DNA of 64,000 bases from positions 10,775 through 74,774 of the forward strand of contig NZ_MSDF01000025.1 of NCBI RefSeq assembly GCF_002022275.1, in the 5' to 3' direction. Below the pieces are notes generated by a model that had not been told where the DNA came from, did no database searches, and saw only the letters and a list, made by a program, of their open reading frames with translations. Position 1 is the first letter of the stretch. Each line of letters opens with the position of its first letter. The position numbers and the translations under genes were made by a program. Origin of the DNA: Pseudomonas fluorescens (GTDB lineage Bacteria; Pseudomonadota; Gammaproteobacteria; Pseudomonadales; Pseudomonadaceae). Positions 34,880 to 42,656 of this stretch are shown in pieces.

Positions 34880-36055
34880 ATGAGCTTGAATCCAAGAGAC
34901 GTGGTGATTGTCGACTTCGGTCGCACACCAATGGGCCGCTCCAAGGGCGGCATGCACCGCAACACTCGCGCCGAAGACATGTCGGCGCACCTGATCAGCA
35001 AACTGCTGGAACGCAACGTCAAGGTCGACCCGAACGAAGTCGAAGACGTGATCTGGGGCTGCGTCAATCAGACCCTGGAGCAGGGCTGGAACATCGCGCG
35101 CATGGCGTCGCTGATGACCCAGATCCCGCACACCGCGGCTGGCCAGACCGTGAGCCGCCTGTGCGGTTCGTCGATGAGCGCGCTGCACACTGCCGCCCAG
35201 GCGATCATGACCGGCAACGGTGATGTGTTCGTGGTCGGTGGCGTTGAGCACATGGGCCACGTCAGCATGATGCACGGCGTTGACCCTAACCCGCACATGT
35301 CGCTGTACGCGGCGAAAGCCTCGGGCATGATGGGCCTGACTGCGGAAATGCTCGGCAAAATGCACGGCATTACCCGTGAAGCCCAGGACGCGTTCGGCCT
35401 GCGCTCCCACCAGTTGGCCCACAAGGCCACCGTGGAAGGCAAGTTCAAGGATGAAATCATCCCGATGAACGGTTACGACGAGAACGGTTTCCTGAAACTG
35501 TTCGACTACGACGAGACCATTCGTCCGGACACCACCCTGGAAAGCCTTGCGGCCTTGAAACCTGCCTTCAATCCAAAGGGCGGCACCGTGACAGCCGGTA
35601 CTTCGTCGCAAATCACTGACGGTGCTTCGTGCATGATCGTGATGTCGGCGCAGCGTGCCCAGGACCTGGGTATTCAGCCGCTGGCCGTGATCCGTTCGAT
35701 GGCCGTGGCGGGTGTGGACCCGGCAATCATGGGCTATGGTCCAGTACCGGCCACACAAAAAGCCTTGAAGCGCGCGGGCCTGACCATCTCCGACATCGAC
35801 TTCTTCGAGCTTAACGAAGCTTTCGCAGCACAGGCCCTGCCCGTGCTGAAAGATTTGAAAGTACTCGACAAGATGAACGAGAAGGTTAACCTGCACGGCG
35901 GTGCGATTGCCCTGGGCCACCCATTCGGTTGCTCCGGTGCACGTATTTCCGGCACTTTGCTGAACGTGATGAAGCAAAATGGCGGCAACCTTGGGGTTGC
36001 AACCATGTGCATTGGTCTCGGCCAAGGCATTTCCACCGTCTTCGAACGCGTCTAA
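34880..36055 (+). CDS. fadA: 3-ketoacyl-CoA thiolase, FadA
   Basis: A 391-residue thiolase, the beta subunit of the fatty acid oxidation complex. The nucleophilic cysteine lies in RLCGSSMSALH near residue 95; the C-terminal NEAFAAQA, GGAIALGHPFGCSGAR and CIGLGQG are the remaining active-site blocks. It lies 29 bases after fadB with GAGCGAGAATATTT before its ATG, and a strong terminator follows, so fadBA is a two-gene operon. Confidence 0.95.
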   Translation: MSLNPRDVVIVDFGRTPMGRSKGGMHRNTRAEDMSAHLISKLLERNVKVDPNEVEDVIWGCVNQTLEQGWNIARMASLMTQIPHTAAGQTVSRLCGSSMSALHTAAQAIMTGNGDVFVVGGVEHMGHVSMMHGVDPNPHMSLYAAKASGMMGLTAEMLGKMHGITREAQDAFGLRSHQLAHKATVEGKFKDEIIPMNGYDENGFLKLFDYDETIRPDTTLESLAALKPAFNPKGGTVTAGTSSQITDGASCMIVMSAQRAQDLGIQPLAVIRSMAVAGVDPAIMGYGPVPATQKALKRAGLTISDIDFFELNEAFAAQALPVLKDLKVLDKMNEKVNLHGGAIALGHPFGCSGARISGTLLNVMKQNGGNLGVATMCIGLGQGISTVFERV

Positions 36056-36073
36056 GCGTTCCGTTGACGGAAG

Positions 36074-36105
36074 CCGGGGCCCAGTGCCCCGGTTTTTGTT
36101 TTTTG
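36074..36105 (+). terminator. Terminator after fadA
   Basis: Stem CCGGGGC/GCCCCGG, loop CCAGT, followed by two T runs (TTTTTG then TTTTTT). It closes the fadBA operon. Confidence 0.9.
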
Positions 36106-36152
36106 GAATTTTTAATATTTTTTTTCAAGACATTTTGTAAGAGGGCCAGAGC

Positions 36153-36389
36153 ATGAAAGTCGAACCAGGGCTCTATCAGCATTATAAAGGTCCGCAGTAC
36201 CGTGTTTTTAACGTGGCACGGCACTCCGAGACCGAAGAAGAAGTGGTGTTTTACCAAGCACTGTATGGCGATTACGGCTTTTGGGTGCGCCCATTGAGCA
36301 TGTTCCTGGAAACCGTCGAAGTTGACGGCGAGCAGGTCCCGCGCTTTGCTTTGGTCCAGGTCGAACCCAGTCTTTTTTCAGGGCAATAA
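36153..36389 (+). CDS. DUF1653 family protein
   Basis: A 78-residue protein matching the small DUF1653 fold: the opening 'GLYQHYKGPQYRVFNVARHS' (about 6-25) and a later VFYQALYGDYGFWVRP (about 32-47) are the family core. Function unknown. The start at 36153 follows AAGAGGG. It lies between fadA (after its terminator) and topA, whose own promoter follows, so it is probably transcribed on its own. Confidence 0.8.
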   Translation: MKVEPGLYQHYKGPQYRVFNVARHSETEEEVVFYQALYGDYGFWVRPLSMFLETVEVDGEQVPRFALVQVEPSLFSGQ

Positions 36390-36414
36390 CGGCAGGCCGC
36401 GCAGAATGCTGCGC

Positions 36415-36443
36415 TTGACCTCACCTTGTTGCCACTATATATA
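36415..36443 (+). promoter_or_regulatory. Sigma-70 type promoter of topA
   Basis: TTGACC (36415-36420), 17 bases, TATATA (36438-36443). This is a near-consensus promoter about 60 bases before the topA ATG, with an A/T-rich -10 that could be sensitive to supercoiling. Predicted from sequence only. Confidence 0.65.
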
Positions 36444-36503
36444 GCGTTGCCGCGACAGGCGCCAACTGCCTTTCTCTTCTCGAATTCAGGAATTTTCCGA
36501 TCC

Positions 36504-39125
36504 ATGGGCAAATCGCTGGTCATTGTGGAATCCCCGGCTAAGGCCAAGACCATCAACAAGTACTTGGGCAACGAGTACGTGGTGAAGTCGAGTATCGGCC
36601 ATATCCGAGACCTGCCCACCAGCGGTTCGGCTAGCGCCAGCAAGGAGCCAGCCGCCAAGCGCGGCAAGGCGGCTGCGGGCGAAGGTCCGGTACTCACCCC
36701 TAAAGAGAAAGCGCGCAAGCAGCTGGTCTCGCGTATGGGTGTGGACCCGGATCATGGCTGGAAGGCCAAGTATGAAATCCTTCCAGGCAAGGAAAAGGTC
36801 ATCGAAGAGCTGCGCCGGCTCGCCAAAGATGCCGACACCATCTATCTCGCAACGGACTTGGACCGCGAAGGGGAAGCCATTGCCTGGCACCTGCGGGAAG
36901 CCATTGGCGGCGATGACAGCCGCTACAAGCGTGTGGTGTTCAACGAAATCACCAAGAAAGCCATTCAGGAAGCCTTCTCCAAGCCGGGCGAACTGGACAT
37001 CGACCGCGTCAACGCCCAGCAGGCCCGTCGTTTCCTAGACCGCGTCGTCGGTTACATGGTCTCGCCACTGCTGTGGGCGAAGATCGCCCGTGGCCTGTCT
37101 GCCGGCCGTGTGCAATCGGTTGCGGTAAAACTGGTGGTGGAGCGTGAGCGCGAGATTCGTGCGTTCAACCCCGAAGAATACTGGGAAGTTCACGCTGACC
37201 TCGGCACCGCCAAGGGCGCCAACGTGCGCTTTGAAGTGGCCCGCGAGAAAGGCGAGGCCTTCAAACCGCTGAACGAAGCCCAGGCCATGGCCGCGCTGGA
37301 GAAGCTCAAGGCTTCCAGCTACAGCATCGTCAAGCGGGAAGACAAACCGACCAGCAGCAAGCCGTCGGCACCGTTCATCACCTCCACCCTGCAGCAGGCC
37401 GCGAGCAACCGCCTGGGCTTCGGTGTGAAGAAAACCATGATGATGGCCCAGCGTCTTTATGAAGCCGGCTACATCACGTACATGCGTACCGACTCCACCA
37501 ACCTGTCGCAAGACGCGGTGGCGATGGCGCGTACTTATATAGAAGGCGAATTCGGCAAGAACTACCTGCCGGAGAAGCCTAACGTCTACAGCAGCAAGGA
37601 AGGCGCCCAGGAGGCTCACGAAGCGATTCGTCCTTCCGACGCCAACACCACGCCCGCCAAGCTGAGCGGCATGGAGCGTGACGCTGAGCGCCTCTACGAG
37701 CTGATCTGGCGCCAGTTCCTGGCGTGCCAGATGCTGCCGGCGCAATACCTGTCCACTACCGTGAGCGTGGGCGCTGGCGACTTCGAGCTGCGTGCCAAGG
37801 GCCGTATCCTGAAGTTCGACGGCTACACCCGTGTGATGCCGCAAATTGCCAAGCCTGGCGATGACGATGTACTGCCGGACATGGCTCAGGGCGACACGCT
37901 GAAGCTGATCAAGCTCGACCCGTCCCAGCACTTCACCAAGCCGCCGGCCCGTTACTCGGAAGCCAGCCTGGTAAAAGAGATGGAAAAACGCGGTATCGGT
38001 CGTCCTTCGACCTACGCAGCGATCATCTCGACCATCCAGGACCGTGGCTACGTCGCGCTGCACAACCGTCGTTTCTACTCGGAAAAGATGGGCGACATCG
38101 TCACCGAGCGCCTGTCCGAGAGCTTCTCCAACCTGATGGACTACGGCTTCACCGCCGGCATGGAAGAGAACCTCGATGACGTGGCCCAGGGCGAGCGCGA
38201 CTGGAAAAACGTGCTCGACGAGTTCTACGGCGACTTCAAGAAGAAGCTCGAAGTAGCCGAGAGCCCGGACAGCGGCATGCGTGCCAACCAGCCGGTAATG
38301 ACCGACATCCCATGCCTGACCTGTGGCCGTCCGATGCAGATTCGTACGGCGTCCACTGGCGTGTTCCTCGGTTGCTCGGGCTACAGCCTGCCGCCGAAAG
38401 AGCGCTGCAAAGCCACCGTCAACCTGGTGCCGGGTGATGAAATTGCGGCTGACGACGAGGGTGAATCCGAATCGCTGGTCTTGCGTGGCAAGCACCGCTG
38501 CCCGATCTGCAGCACGGCGATGGATGCTTACCTGCTGGACGAGAAACACAAGCTGCACATCTGCGGTAACAACCCGGATTGCAACGGCTACGAGATCGAA
38601 GAAGGCACTTACCGCATCAAGGGCTATGAAGGCCCGAGCCTGGAATGCGACAAGTGCGGCAGCGAGATGCAGCTCAAGACCGGCCGTTTCGGCAAGTTCT
38701 TCGGTTGCACCAACCCGACGTGCAAGAACACCCGCAAACTGCTGAAAAGCGGTGATGCGGCGCCGCCGAAGATGGACCCGGTGAAGATGCCCGAGCTCAA
38801 ATGCGAGAAGGTCAACGACACCTACATCCTGCGGGACGGCGCTTCGGGCTTGTTCCTGGCGGCCAGCCAGTTCCCGAAAAACCGCGAGACCCGGGCACCG
38901 CTGGTGCTGGAGATCGTGCCGCACAAGGACGAAATCGATCCGAAGTACCACTTCCTGTGCGAAGCGCCGAAGAAAGATCCGGACGGTCGCCCGGCCGTGA
39001 TCCGCTACAGCCGCAAGACCAAGGAGCAGTACGTGCAGACCGAAGTGGACGGCAAGCCTACCGGCTGGAAAGCGTTCTACGACGGCGGCAAGTGGAAGGT
39101 CGAGGACAAGCGCCAGGGCGCTTGA
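36504..39125 (+). CDS. topA: DNA topoisomerase I
   Basis: An 873-residue type IA topoisomerase that relaxes negative supercoils. The Toprim domain opens SLVIVESPAKAKTINKYLG; the active tyrosine is Tyr326 in YITYMRTDS. The C-terminal part (about 595-760) has four-cysteine zinc-binding units, including CLTCGRPM, CPICSTAM and CDKCGSEM. The start at 36504 (GGAATTTTCCGATCC upstream is weak) is the family start. A terminator follows the stop. Length fits the Pseudomonas form. Confidence 0.95.
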   Translation: MGKSLVIVESPAKAKTINKYLGNEYVVKSSIGHIRDLPTSGSASASKEPAAKRGKAAAGEGPVLTPKEKARKQLVSRMGVDPDHGWKAKYEILPGKEKVIEELRRLAKDADTIYLATDLDREGEAIAWHLREAIGGDDSRYKRVVFNEITKKAIQEAFSKPGELDIDRVNAQQARRFLDRVVGYMVSPLLWAKIARGLSAGRVQSVAVKLVVEREREIRAFNPEEYWEVHADLGTAKGANVRFEVAREKGEAFKPLNEAQAMAALEKLKASSYSIVKREDKPTSSKPSAPFITSTLQQAASNRLGFGVKKTMMMAQRLYEAGYITYMRTDSTNLSQDAVAMARTYIEGEFGKNYLPEKPNVYSSKEGAQEAHEAIRPSDANTTPAKLSGMERDAERLYELIWRQFLACQMLPAQYLSTTVSVGAGDFELRAKGRILKFDGYTRVMPQIAKPGDDDVLPDMAQGDTLKLIKLDPSQHFTKPPARYSEASLVKEMEKRGIGRPSTYAAIISTIQDRGYVALHNRRFYSEKMGDIVTERLSESFSNLMDYGFTAGMEENLDDVAQGERDWKNVLDEFYGDFKKKLEVAESPDSGMRANQPVMTDIPCLTCGRPMQIRTASTGVFLGCSGYSLPPKERCKATVNLVPGDEIAADDEGESESLVLRGKHRCPICSTAMDAYLLDEKHKLHICGNNPDCNGYEIEEGTYRIKGYEGPSLECDKCGSEMQLKTGRFGKFFGCTNPTCKNTRKLLKSGDAAPPKMDPVKMPELKCEKVNDTYILRDGASGLFLAASQFPKNRETRAPLVLEIVPHKDEIDPKYHFLCEAPKKDPDGRPAVIRYSRKTKEQYVQTEVDGKPTGWKAFYDGGKWKVEDKRQGA

Positions 39126-39146
39126 TCGGCTAATCTGCCAAATACG

Positions 39147-39175
39147 AAGGCCGCCTTAACAGGCGGCCTTTTTTT
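39147..39175. terminator. Terminator after topA
   Basis: Ten-base stem AAGGCCGCCT/AGGCGGCCTT with loop TAAC followed by a run of T. Confidence 0.9.
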
Positions 39176-39251
39176 GCACTTGCAGTGCGTTTGGCTGATC
39201 CGTGACACTGTTCAGCCAGCATCACGCTTTTTCGTTGTGGAGACTGCCGTT

Positions 39252-39773
39252 ATGGCCAACGAACTCTATACCCGTACCAATCAGAAAATTTACTTCGCGG
39301 GTTTGTCCCTGGAAGCCCTTGGCCGCGCCGAGGAAGGGAAAGAGATGAACGCCATTGCGCTGGTCCAGGCGGGGCGTGAAGCAGCGTTGTTCCACCTGTA
39401 CGGCGCCTTGCTGGGCCTGTGCCATGAAATCGCCGGGTTCTACCGCTTGCCTCAGGCCGGTTCTCCGCGTGCGGAAATGATCATGACCCGCGAAGTGCTG
39501 GAGAGCATGGCCATTCCCGAGCTGGCCGAATTGATTGAAATGGCCCAGAGCCCTGACAGCTGGGTGGCGCGTTTGCTCAAGGCACATGCCGACATGTTTC
39601 AGCCGCCGCGCATTCCCCATGTGCCGAAGGGTGATGTGACCCAGCCGTTGATCGTGGCGGTGGCGATTGAGGAAGATGAGCCCAAGCCGTTAAGCCGGGA
39701 AGAATTGGAAAGCTGGCGCCAGGAACTGAAAAAGCTGGCGTTGCGGTTTCGTGAAGGGTTGAACGAGTGCTGA
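39252..39773 (+). CDS. DUF6586 family protein
   Basis: A 173-residue, mostly helical cytoplasmic protein. The opening 'NELYTRTNQKIYFAGLSLEA' (about 3-22) is the conserved start of the DUF6586 family found next to topA in Pseudomonas; function unknown. The C-terminal 40 residues are rich in Glu and Lys and probably form a coiled coil. The ATG at 39252 is chosen over an in-frame start at 39174 that overlaps the topA terminator. A REP pair follows. Confidence 0.75.
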   Translation: MANELYTRTNQKIYFAGLSLEALGRAEEGKEMNAIALVQAGREAALFHLYGALLGLCHEIAGFYRLPQAGSPRAEMIMTREVLESMAIPELAELIEMAQSPDSWVARLLKAHADMFQPPRIPHVPKGDVTQPLIVAVAIEEDEPKPLSREELESWRQELKKLALRFREGLNEC

Positions 39774-39805
39774 GACGGATGAGTTGGGCTTCGGCATAGA
39801 GCAAC

Positions 39806-39894
39806 TGTGGGAGCTGGCTTGCCTGCGATAGCGGAGTATCAGCAAATAAGCTGCAAACTGACCCACCGCTATCGCAGGCAAGCCAGCTCCCACA
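39806..39894. repeat. REP pair 10
   Basis: Inverted REP monomers of the GAGCTGGCTTGCCTGCGAT subtype, between two codirectional plus-strand genes. Confidence 0.9.
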
Positions 39895-40013
39895 TTTAGA
39901 GCGGCTTTGTCGAGGGCACCATTCATCAAGCCGTAAAGAAACCTGCTCAGATCCTCAGCGAAGCCGGGTAGATGACTGATATAATCCCGGCCTTTCGTGG
40001 AGAACAGACTTTT

Positions 40014-40247
40014 ATGCCAACGTCCTTTCTGGAAATTGTTGAACTGCCTGACGGCCGAATCGAGCTGCGCCGGGCTGAGGACGAGGGTTCTCTGGTTATC
40101 CTGGATTTTTCCGAAGACGCCAAAGCGTTCCTGCAGGGCCAACACGTTGAAGTGGCAAAAGCCATGTTGAGTGTGGGCGTGCAGATGGCGGGTCGTCTGG
40201 CGGAAGGTGAGCCAGAGAAGGAAGATGGGCCGCGGGTACTTCACTAG
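40014..40247 (+). CDS. Small acidic protein near sulA
   Basis: A 77-residue protein with an acidic middle (about 22-50) and no membrane segment. It matches a short hypothetical protein conserved at this place in Pseudomonas, between the DUF6586 gene and sulA; function unknown. An in-frame start at 39972 is possible, but the start at 40014 follows GGAGAACAGAC and homologues, as I remember them, begin with MPTSFLEIVEL. It is convergent with sulA across a REP cluster. Confidence 0.65.
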   Translation: MPTSFLEIVELPDGRIELRRAEDEGSLVILDFSEDAKAFLQGQHVEVAKAMLSVGVQMAGRLAEGEPEKEDGPRVLH

Positions 40248-40269
40248 TACCTTGTGGTAATCGTGTTTC

Positions 40270-40403
40270 TGTGGCGAGCGAGCTTGCTCGCGCTGGGCTG
40301 CGAAGCGGCCCTAAATGGATTGATACGGTATATCAGGCATTCCACGGTGTCTGGTTTTTGGGGCCGCTTCGCAGCCCAACTCGGGGCAAGCCCGCTCGCC
40401 ACA
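40270..40403. repeat. REP pair 11 (GTGGCGAG family)
   Basis: TGTGGCGAGCGAGCTTGCTCG on the left and an inverted CGCTCGCCACA on the right, with a large palindromic core in which GGGCTGCGAAGCGGCC on the left pairs with GGCCGCTTCGCAGCCC on the right. It belongs to the same second REP family as the cluster at 15286. Confidence 0.85.
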
Positions 40404-40458
40404 GCAAGCCCGCTGTTCACAACAAGCCGCTCGGCAGGGCTGATCTGCGGCGCATCGT

Positions 40459-40932
40459 TTAACCCAATCGAATATTCAAGCTCTGCGCATCGCCCATACG
40501 CGCAGCGCTGATCAACTGTTGCTTGGCGGTCGCATTCAACGGGTTCAACCAACTCACGACCGTATGGCTACGGCCCAGGCGCAAGGCCTCACAGGTCAAT
40601 TGTTGAGCGCTTTGCGTGCCGCGCGGTTGCAGCAGCAGGATGCGCTCACGGTTGAGGCCAGCGTCCCGCAGCCAGGCCTGGGTAAGGCTGGCGGGCGGGG
40701 CGATCAGCGTCAGCCAGCGCGCGTCCTGTTCTTCACTGAGTTCGCGCAGGATCGGCGCCAGCAGGCTCAGGCAGTTCCCGGCAGCACCGCGCAACGACAA
40801 TTCACTGAACGCCTCAGGTTCGGCGCTCCAGGGCGCTTCGACCGTTTCCTTGAGGATGGGCGCAAGGGGTTGGGCCATAAAGGCCTCAAACAGCGACAAT
40901 TGTGCCTGTTGCGGGGTGTGCATGAACTGCAT
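40459..40932 (-). CDS. sulA: SOS cell division inhibitor SulA
   Basis: A 157-residue SulA-type protein, which binds FtsZ and stops septation during the SOS response. Its conserved centre is 'WLTLIAPPASLTQAWLRDAGL' shortened here to WLTLIAPP (about 73-80) and AWLRDAGL (about 86-93), followed by RTHTVVSWL-like GRSHTVVSWLNPL near 119-131. It starts 10 bases after the lexA stop with AAAGGAGG just before its ATG, so lexA-sulA form one operon under the LexA boxes in front of lexA. No Lon-degradation signal is assigned. Confidence 0.88.
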   Translation of the reverse strand: MQFMHTPQQAQLSLFEAFMAQPLAPILKETVEAPWSAEPEAFSELSLRGAAGNCLSLLAPILRELSEEQDARWLTLIAPPASLTQAWLRDAGLNRERILLLQPRGTQSAQQLTCEALRLGRSHTVVSWLNPLNATAKQQLISAARMGDAQSLNIRLG

Positions 40933-40942
40933 GGTGCCTCCT

Positions 40943-41551
40943 TTAGCGGCGAATAACGCCGACGCTCAAGCCTTCGATCACCAGGTCCTGATCTTTCAGG
41001 TTCACTTCAATCGGCGCGAACTCAGGGTTCTCGGCCAGCAGCCAGACCTTGCTGCCTTCGCGCTTGAAGCGTTTGACGGTGACTTCATCGCCGATACGGG
41101 CGACAACGATCTGGCCATTACGGGCTTCACGGGTGGTATGAACGGCCAGCAGATCACCGTCGAAAATGCCCACGTCCTTCATGCTCATGCCGTGTACGCG
41201 CAACAAGTAGTCGGCACGCGGATGGAAGAAAGTCGGGTTGATGTTGCAAGACTCCTCGACATGCTGCTGTGCCAGGATCGGCGCACCGGCAGCCACGCGG
41301 CCAATGATGGGCAGTGTCGATTCGTCGGCCTTGGCCTCGAAGCCAGGGATACGAATACCGCGCGAGGCACCCGGGGTCATCTCGATCGCGCCTTTGCGGG
41401 CGAGGGCTTTAAGGTGTTCTTCAGCGGCGTTCGGGGACTTGAACCCCAGTTCCAGCGCAATTTCCGCTCGCGTCGGCGGGTAGCCGTTGTCATCGAGGCA
41501 GCGCTTGATAAAAGCCAGAATCTCAGCTTGGCGTGGCGTCAGTTTTAGCAT
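40943..41551 (-). CDS. lexA: SOS repressor LexA
   Basis: A 202-residue repressor of the SOS regulon. The N-terminal winged helix-turn-helix (1-65) is followed by the self-cleavage domain: cleavage bond Ala88-Gly89 in RVAAGAPI, catalytic Ser123 in GMSM and Lys160 in VTVKRF, equivalent to the E. coli enzyme with an offset of four. Its promoter has two LexA-box-like sites, which implies autorepression. sulA follows 10 bases downstream. psrA is divergent. Confidence 0.96.
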   Translation of the reverse strand: MLKLTPRQAEILAFIKRCLDDNGYPPTRAEIALELGFKSPNAAEEHLKALARKGAIEMTPGASRGIRIPGFEAKADESTLPIIGRVAAGAPILAQQHVEESCNINPTFFHPRADYLLRVHGMSMKDVGIFDGDLLAVHTTREARNGQIVVARIGDEVTVKRFKREGSKVWLLAENPEFAPIEVNLKDQDLVIEGLSVGVIRR

Positions 41552-41561
41552 GTTGATCGCT

Positions 41562-41577
41562 CTGTCTTTTTATACAG
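41562..41577 (-). promoter_or_regulatory. LexA box 1
   Basis: CTGT-N8-ACAG, the exact LexA operator spacing, with an A/T-only middle apart from one C. It lies 11 bases from the lexA start codon, downstream of the predicted transcription start. Confidence 0.85.
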
Positions 41578-41580
41578 TGA

Positions 41581-41613
41581 CTGGGATTATATACAGTGAA
41601 CTGCACTTGGCAA
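41581..41613 (-). promoter_or_regulatory. lexA promoter with LexA box 2
   Basis: Read on the minus strand: TTGCCA (41613-41608), 16 bases, then a consensus TATAAT (41591-41586). The second LexA box at 41581-41596 (CTGT-N8-CCAG on the minus strand, one mismatch to CTGT-N8-ACAG) covers the -10 element. It begins 19 bases from the start of box 1, so the two operators lie on nearly the same side of the helix. Confidence 0.75.
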
Positions 41614-41755
41614 TCATCCTTTTCGGGCACTCCGCTGGACGGTCATTCGTCACCCGTCCTACAAGGCAGAGACAGCGCTGCCTACAGACAGGTACGGATG
41701 TGATTAAATAGCGATGAAATAGATGACTGCCCGGCCGGAAAACGGACCCGCAGGC

Positions 41756-41784
41756 TTGACAAGACATACTCTGAAACGTATGTT
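41756..41784 (+). promoter_or_regulatory. psrA promoter
   Basis: A consensus TTGACA (41756-41761), 17 bases, then TATGTT (41779-41784). The -10 element falls inside the first PsrA operator, which fits autorepression. Confidence 0.75.
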
Positions 41785-41799
41785 TCAAACAAGTGTTTG
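41773..41799 (+). promoter_or_regulatory. Tandem PsrA operators
   Basis: Two adjacent palindromes: GAAAC-GTAT-GTTTC (41773-41786) and CAAAC-AAGT-GTTTG (41786-41799). The second matches the known PsrA consensus (G/C)AAAC-N2-4-GTTT(G/C) exactly; the first matches with GTTTC at its right half. They share one base. The psrA start is 16 bases further on. Confidence 0.85.
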
Positions 41800-41814
41800 T
41801 CAGGCGGAGTAGCC

Positions 41815-42522
41815 ATGGCCCAGTCGGAAACCGTTGAACGCATTCTCGATGCTGCCGAGCAATTGTTCGCGGAAAAAGGATTTGCTGAAACTTCATTGCG
41901 CCTGATTACCAGCAAGGCTGGGGTCAACCTCGCGGCGGTGAACTACCATTTCGGCTCGAAAAAGGCCCTGATCCAGGCGGTATTCTCACGCTTCCTGGGA
42001 CCGTTCTGCGCCAGCCTCGACCGCGAGCTGGAGCGCCGCCAGACCAAGCCTGAGAACAAGCCAAGCCTGGAAGAGTTGCTGGAAATCCTTGTCGAGCAAG
42101 CACTGGTGGTGCAACCGCGCAGCGGTAACGACCTGTCGATCTTCATGCGCCTGTTGGGCCTGGCGTTCAGCCAGAGCCAGGGTCACCTGCGGCGTTACCT
42201 GGAAGACATGTACGGCAAGGTTTTCCGTCGCTACATGTTGCTGGTCAACGAGGCCGCTCCGCGTATTCCGCCGATTGAATTGTTCTGGCGTGTGCACTTC
42301 ATGCTCGGTGCCGCCGCATTCAGCATGTCCGGGATCAAGGCGTTGCGTGCGATTGCCGAGACCGATTTCGGCGTCAATACGTCCATCGAGCAGGTCATGC
42401 GTCTGATGGTGCCGTTCCTGGCCGCTGGCATGCGTGCCGAAACCGGTGTGACCGACCAAGCCATGGCCGCCGCTCAATTGCGCCCACGCAGCAAGTCGAC
42501 GCCAGCCACCGCCAAGGCATGA
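41815..42522 (+). CDS. psrA: TetR-family regulator PsrA
   Basis: A 235-residue TetR-family regulator. The N-terminal helix-turn-helix (about 5-55) contains 'ETSLRLITSKAGVNLAAVNY' split here as TSLRLITSKAGV and NYHFGSKK; the C-terminal part (about 60-235) is the ligand domain. PsrA binds long-chain fatty acids or acyl-CoA and controls rpoS, beta-oxidation and its own gene. The two PsrA boxes in its promoter support this identity. The start at 41815 follows GGCGGAGTAGCC; 18 bases upstream an in-frame ATG is less likely. nagZ follows 134 bases downstream. Confidence 0.92.
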   Translation: MAQSETVERILDAAEQLFAEKGFAETSLRLITSKAGVNLAAVNYHFGSKKALIQAVFSRFLGPFCASLDRELERRQTKPENKPSLEELLEILVEQALVVQPRSGNDLSIFMRLLGLAFSQSQGHLRRYLEDMYGKVFRRYMLLVNEAAPRIPPIELFWRVHFMLGAAAFSMSGIKALRAIAETDFGVNTSIEQVMRLMVPFLAAGMRAETGVTDQAMAAAQLRPRSKSTPATAKA

Positions 42523-42656
42523 TTGCCCCCCGCGTGCGTGGCCGCTAAGCTAGCCGCCATGCCGATTTCAGCTATTTACTCGCAACCCGCTGCACTCACT
42601 GCGCCCATCGCGCAGGCTGAGGGCCGCGGGTTGTGTGCGTTATTTAAGGAAGGTTT

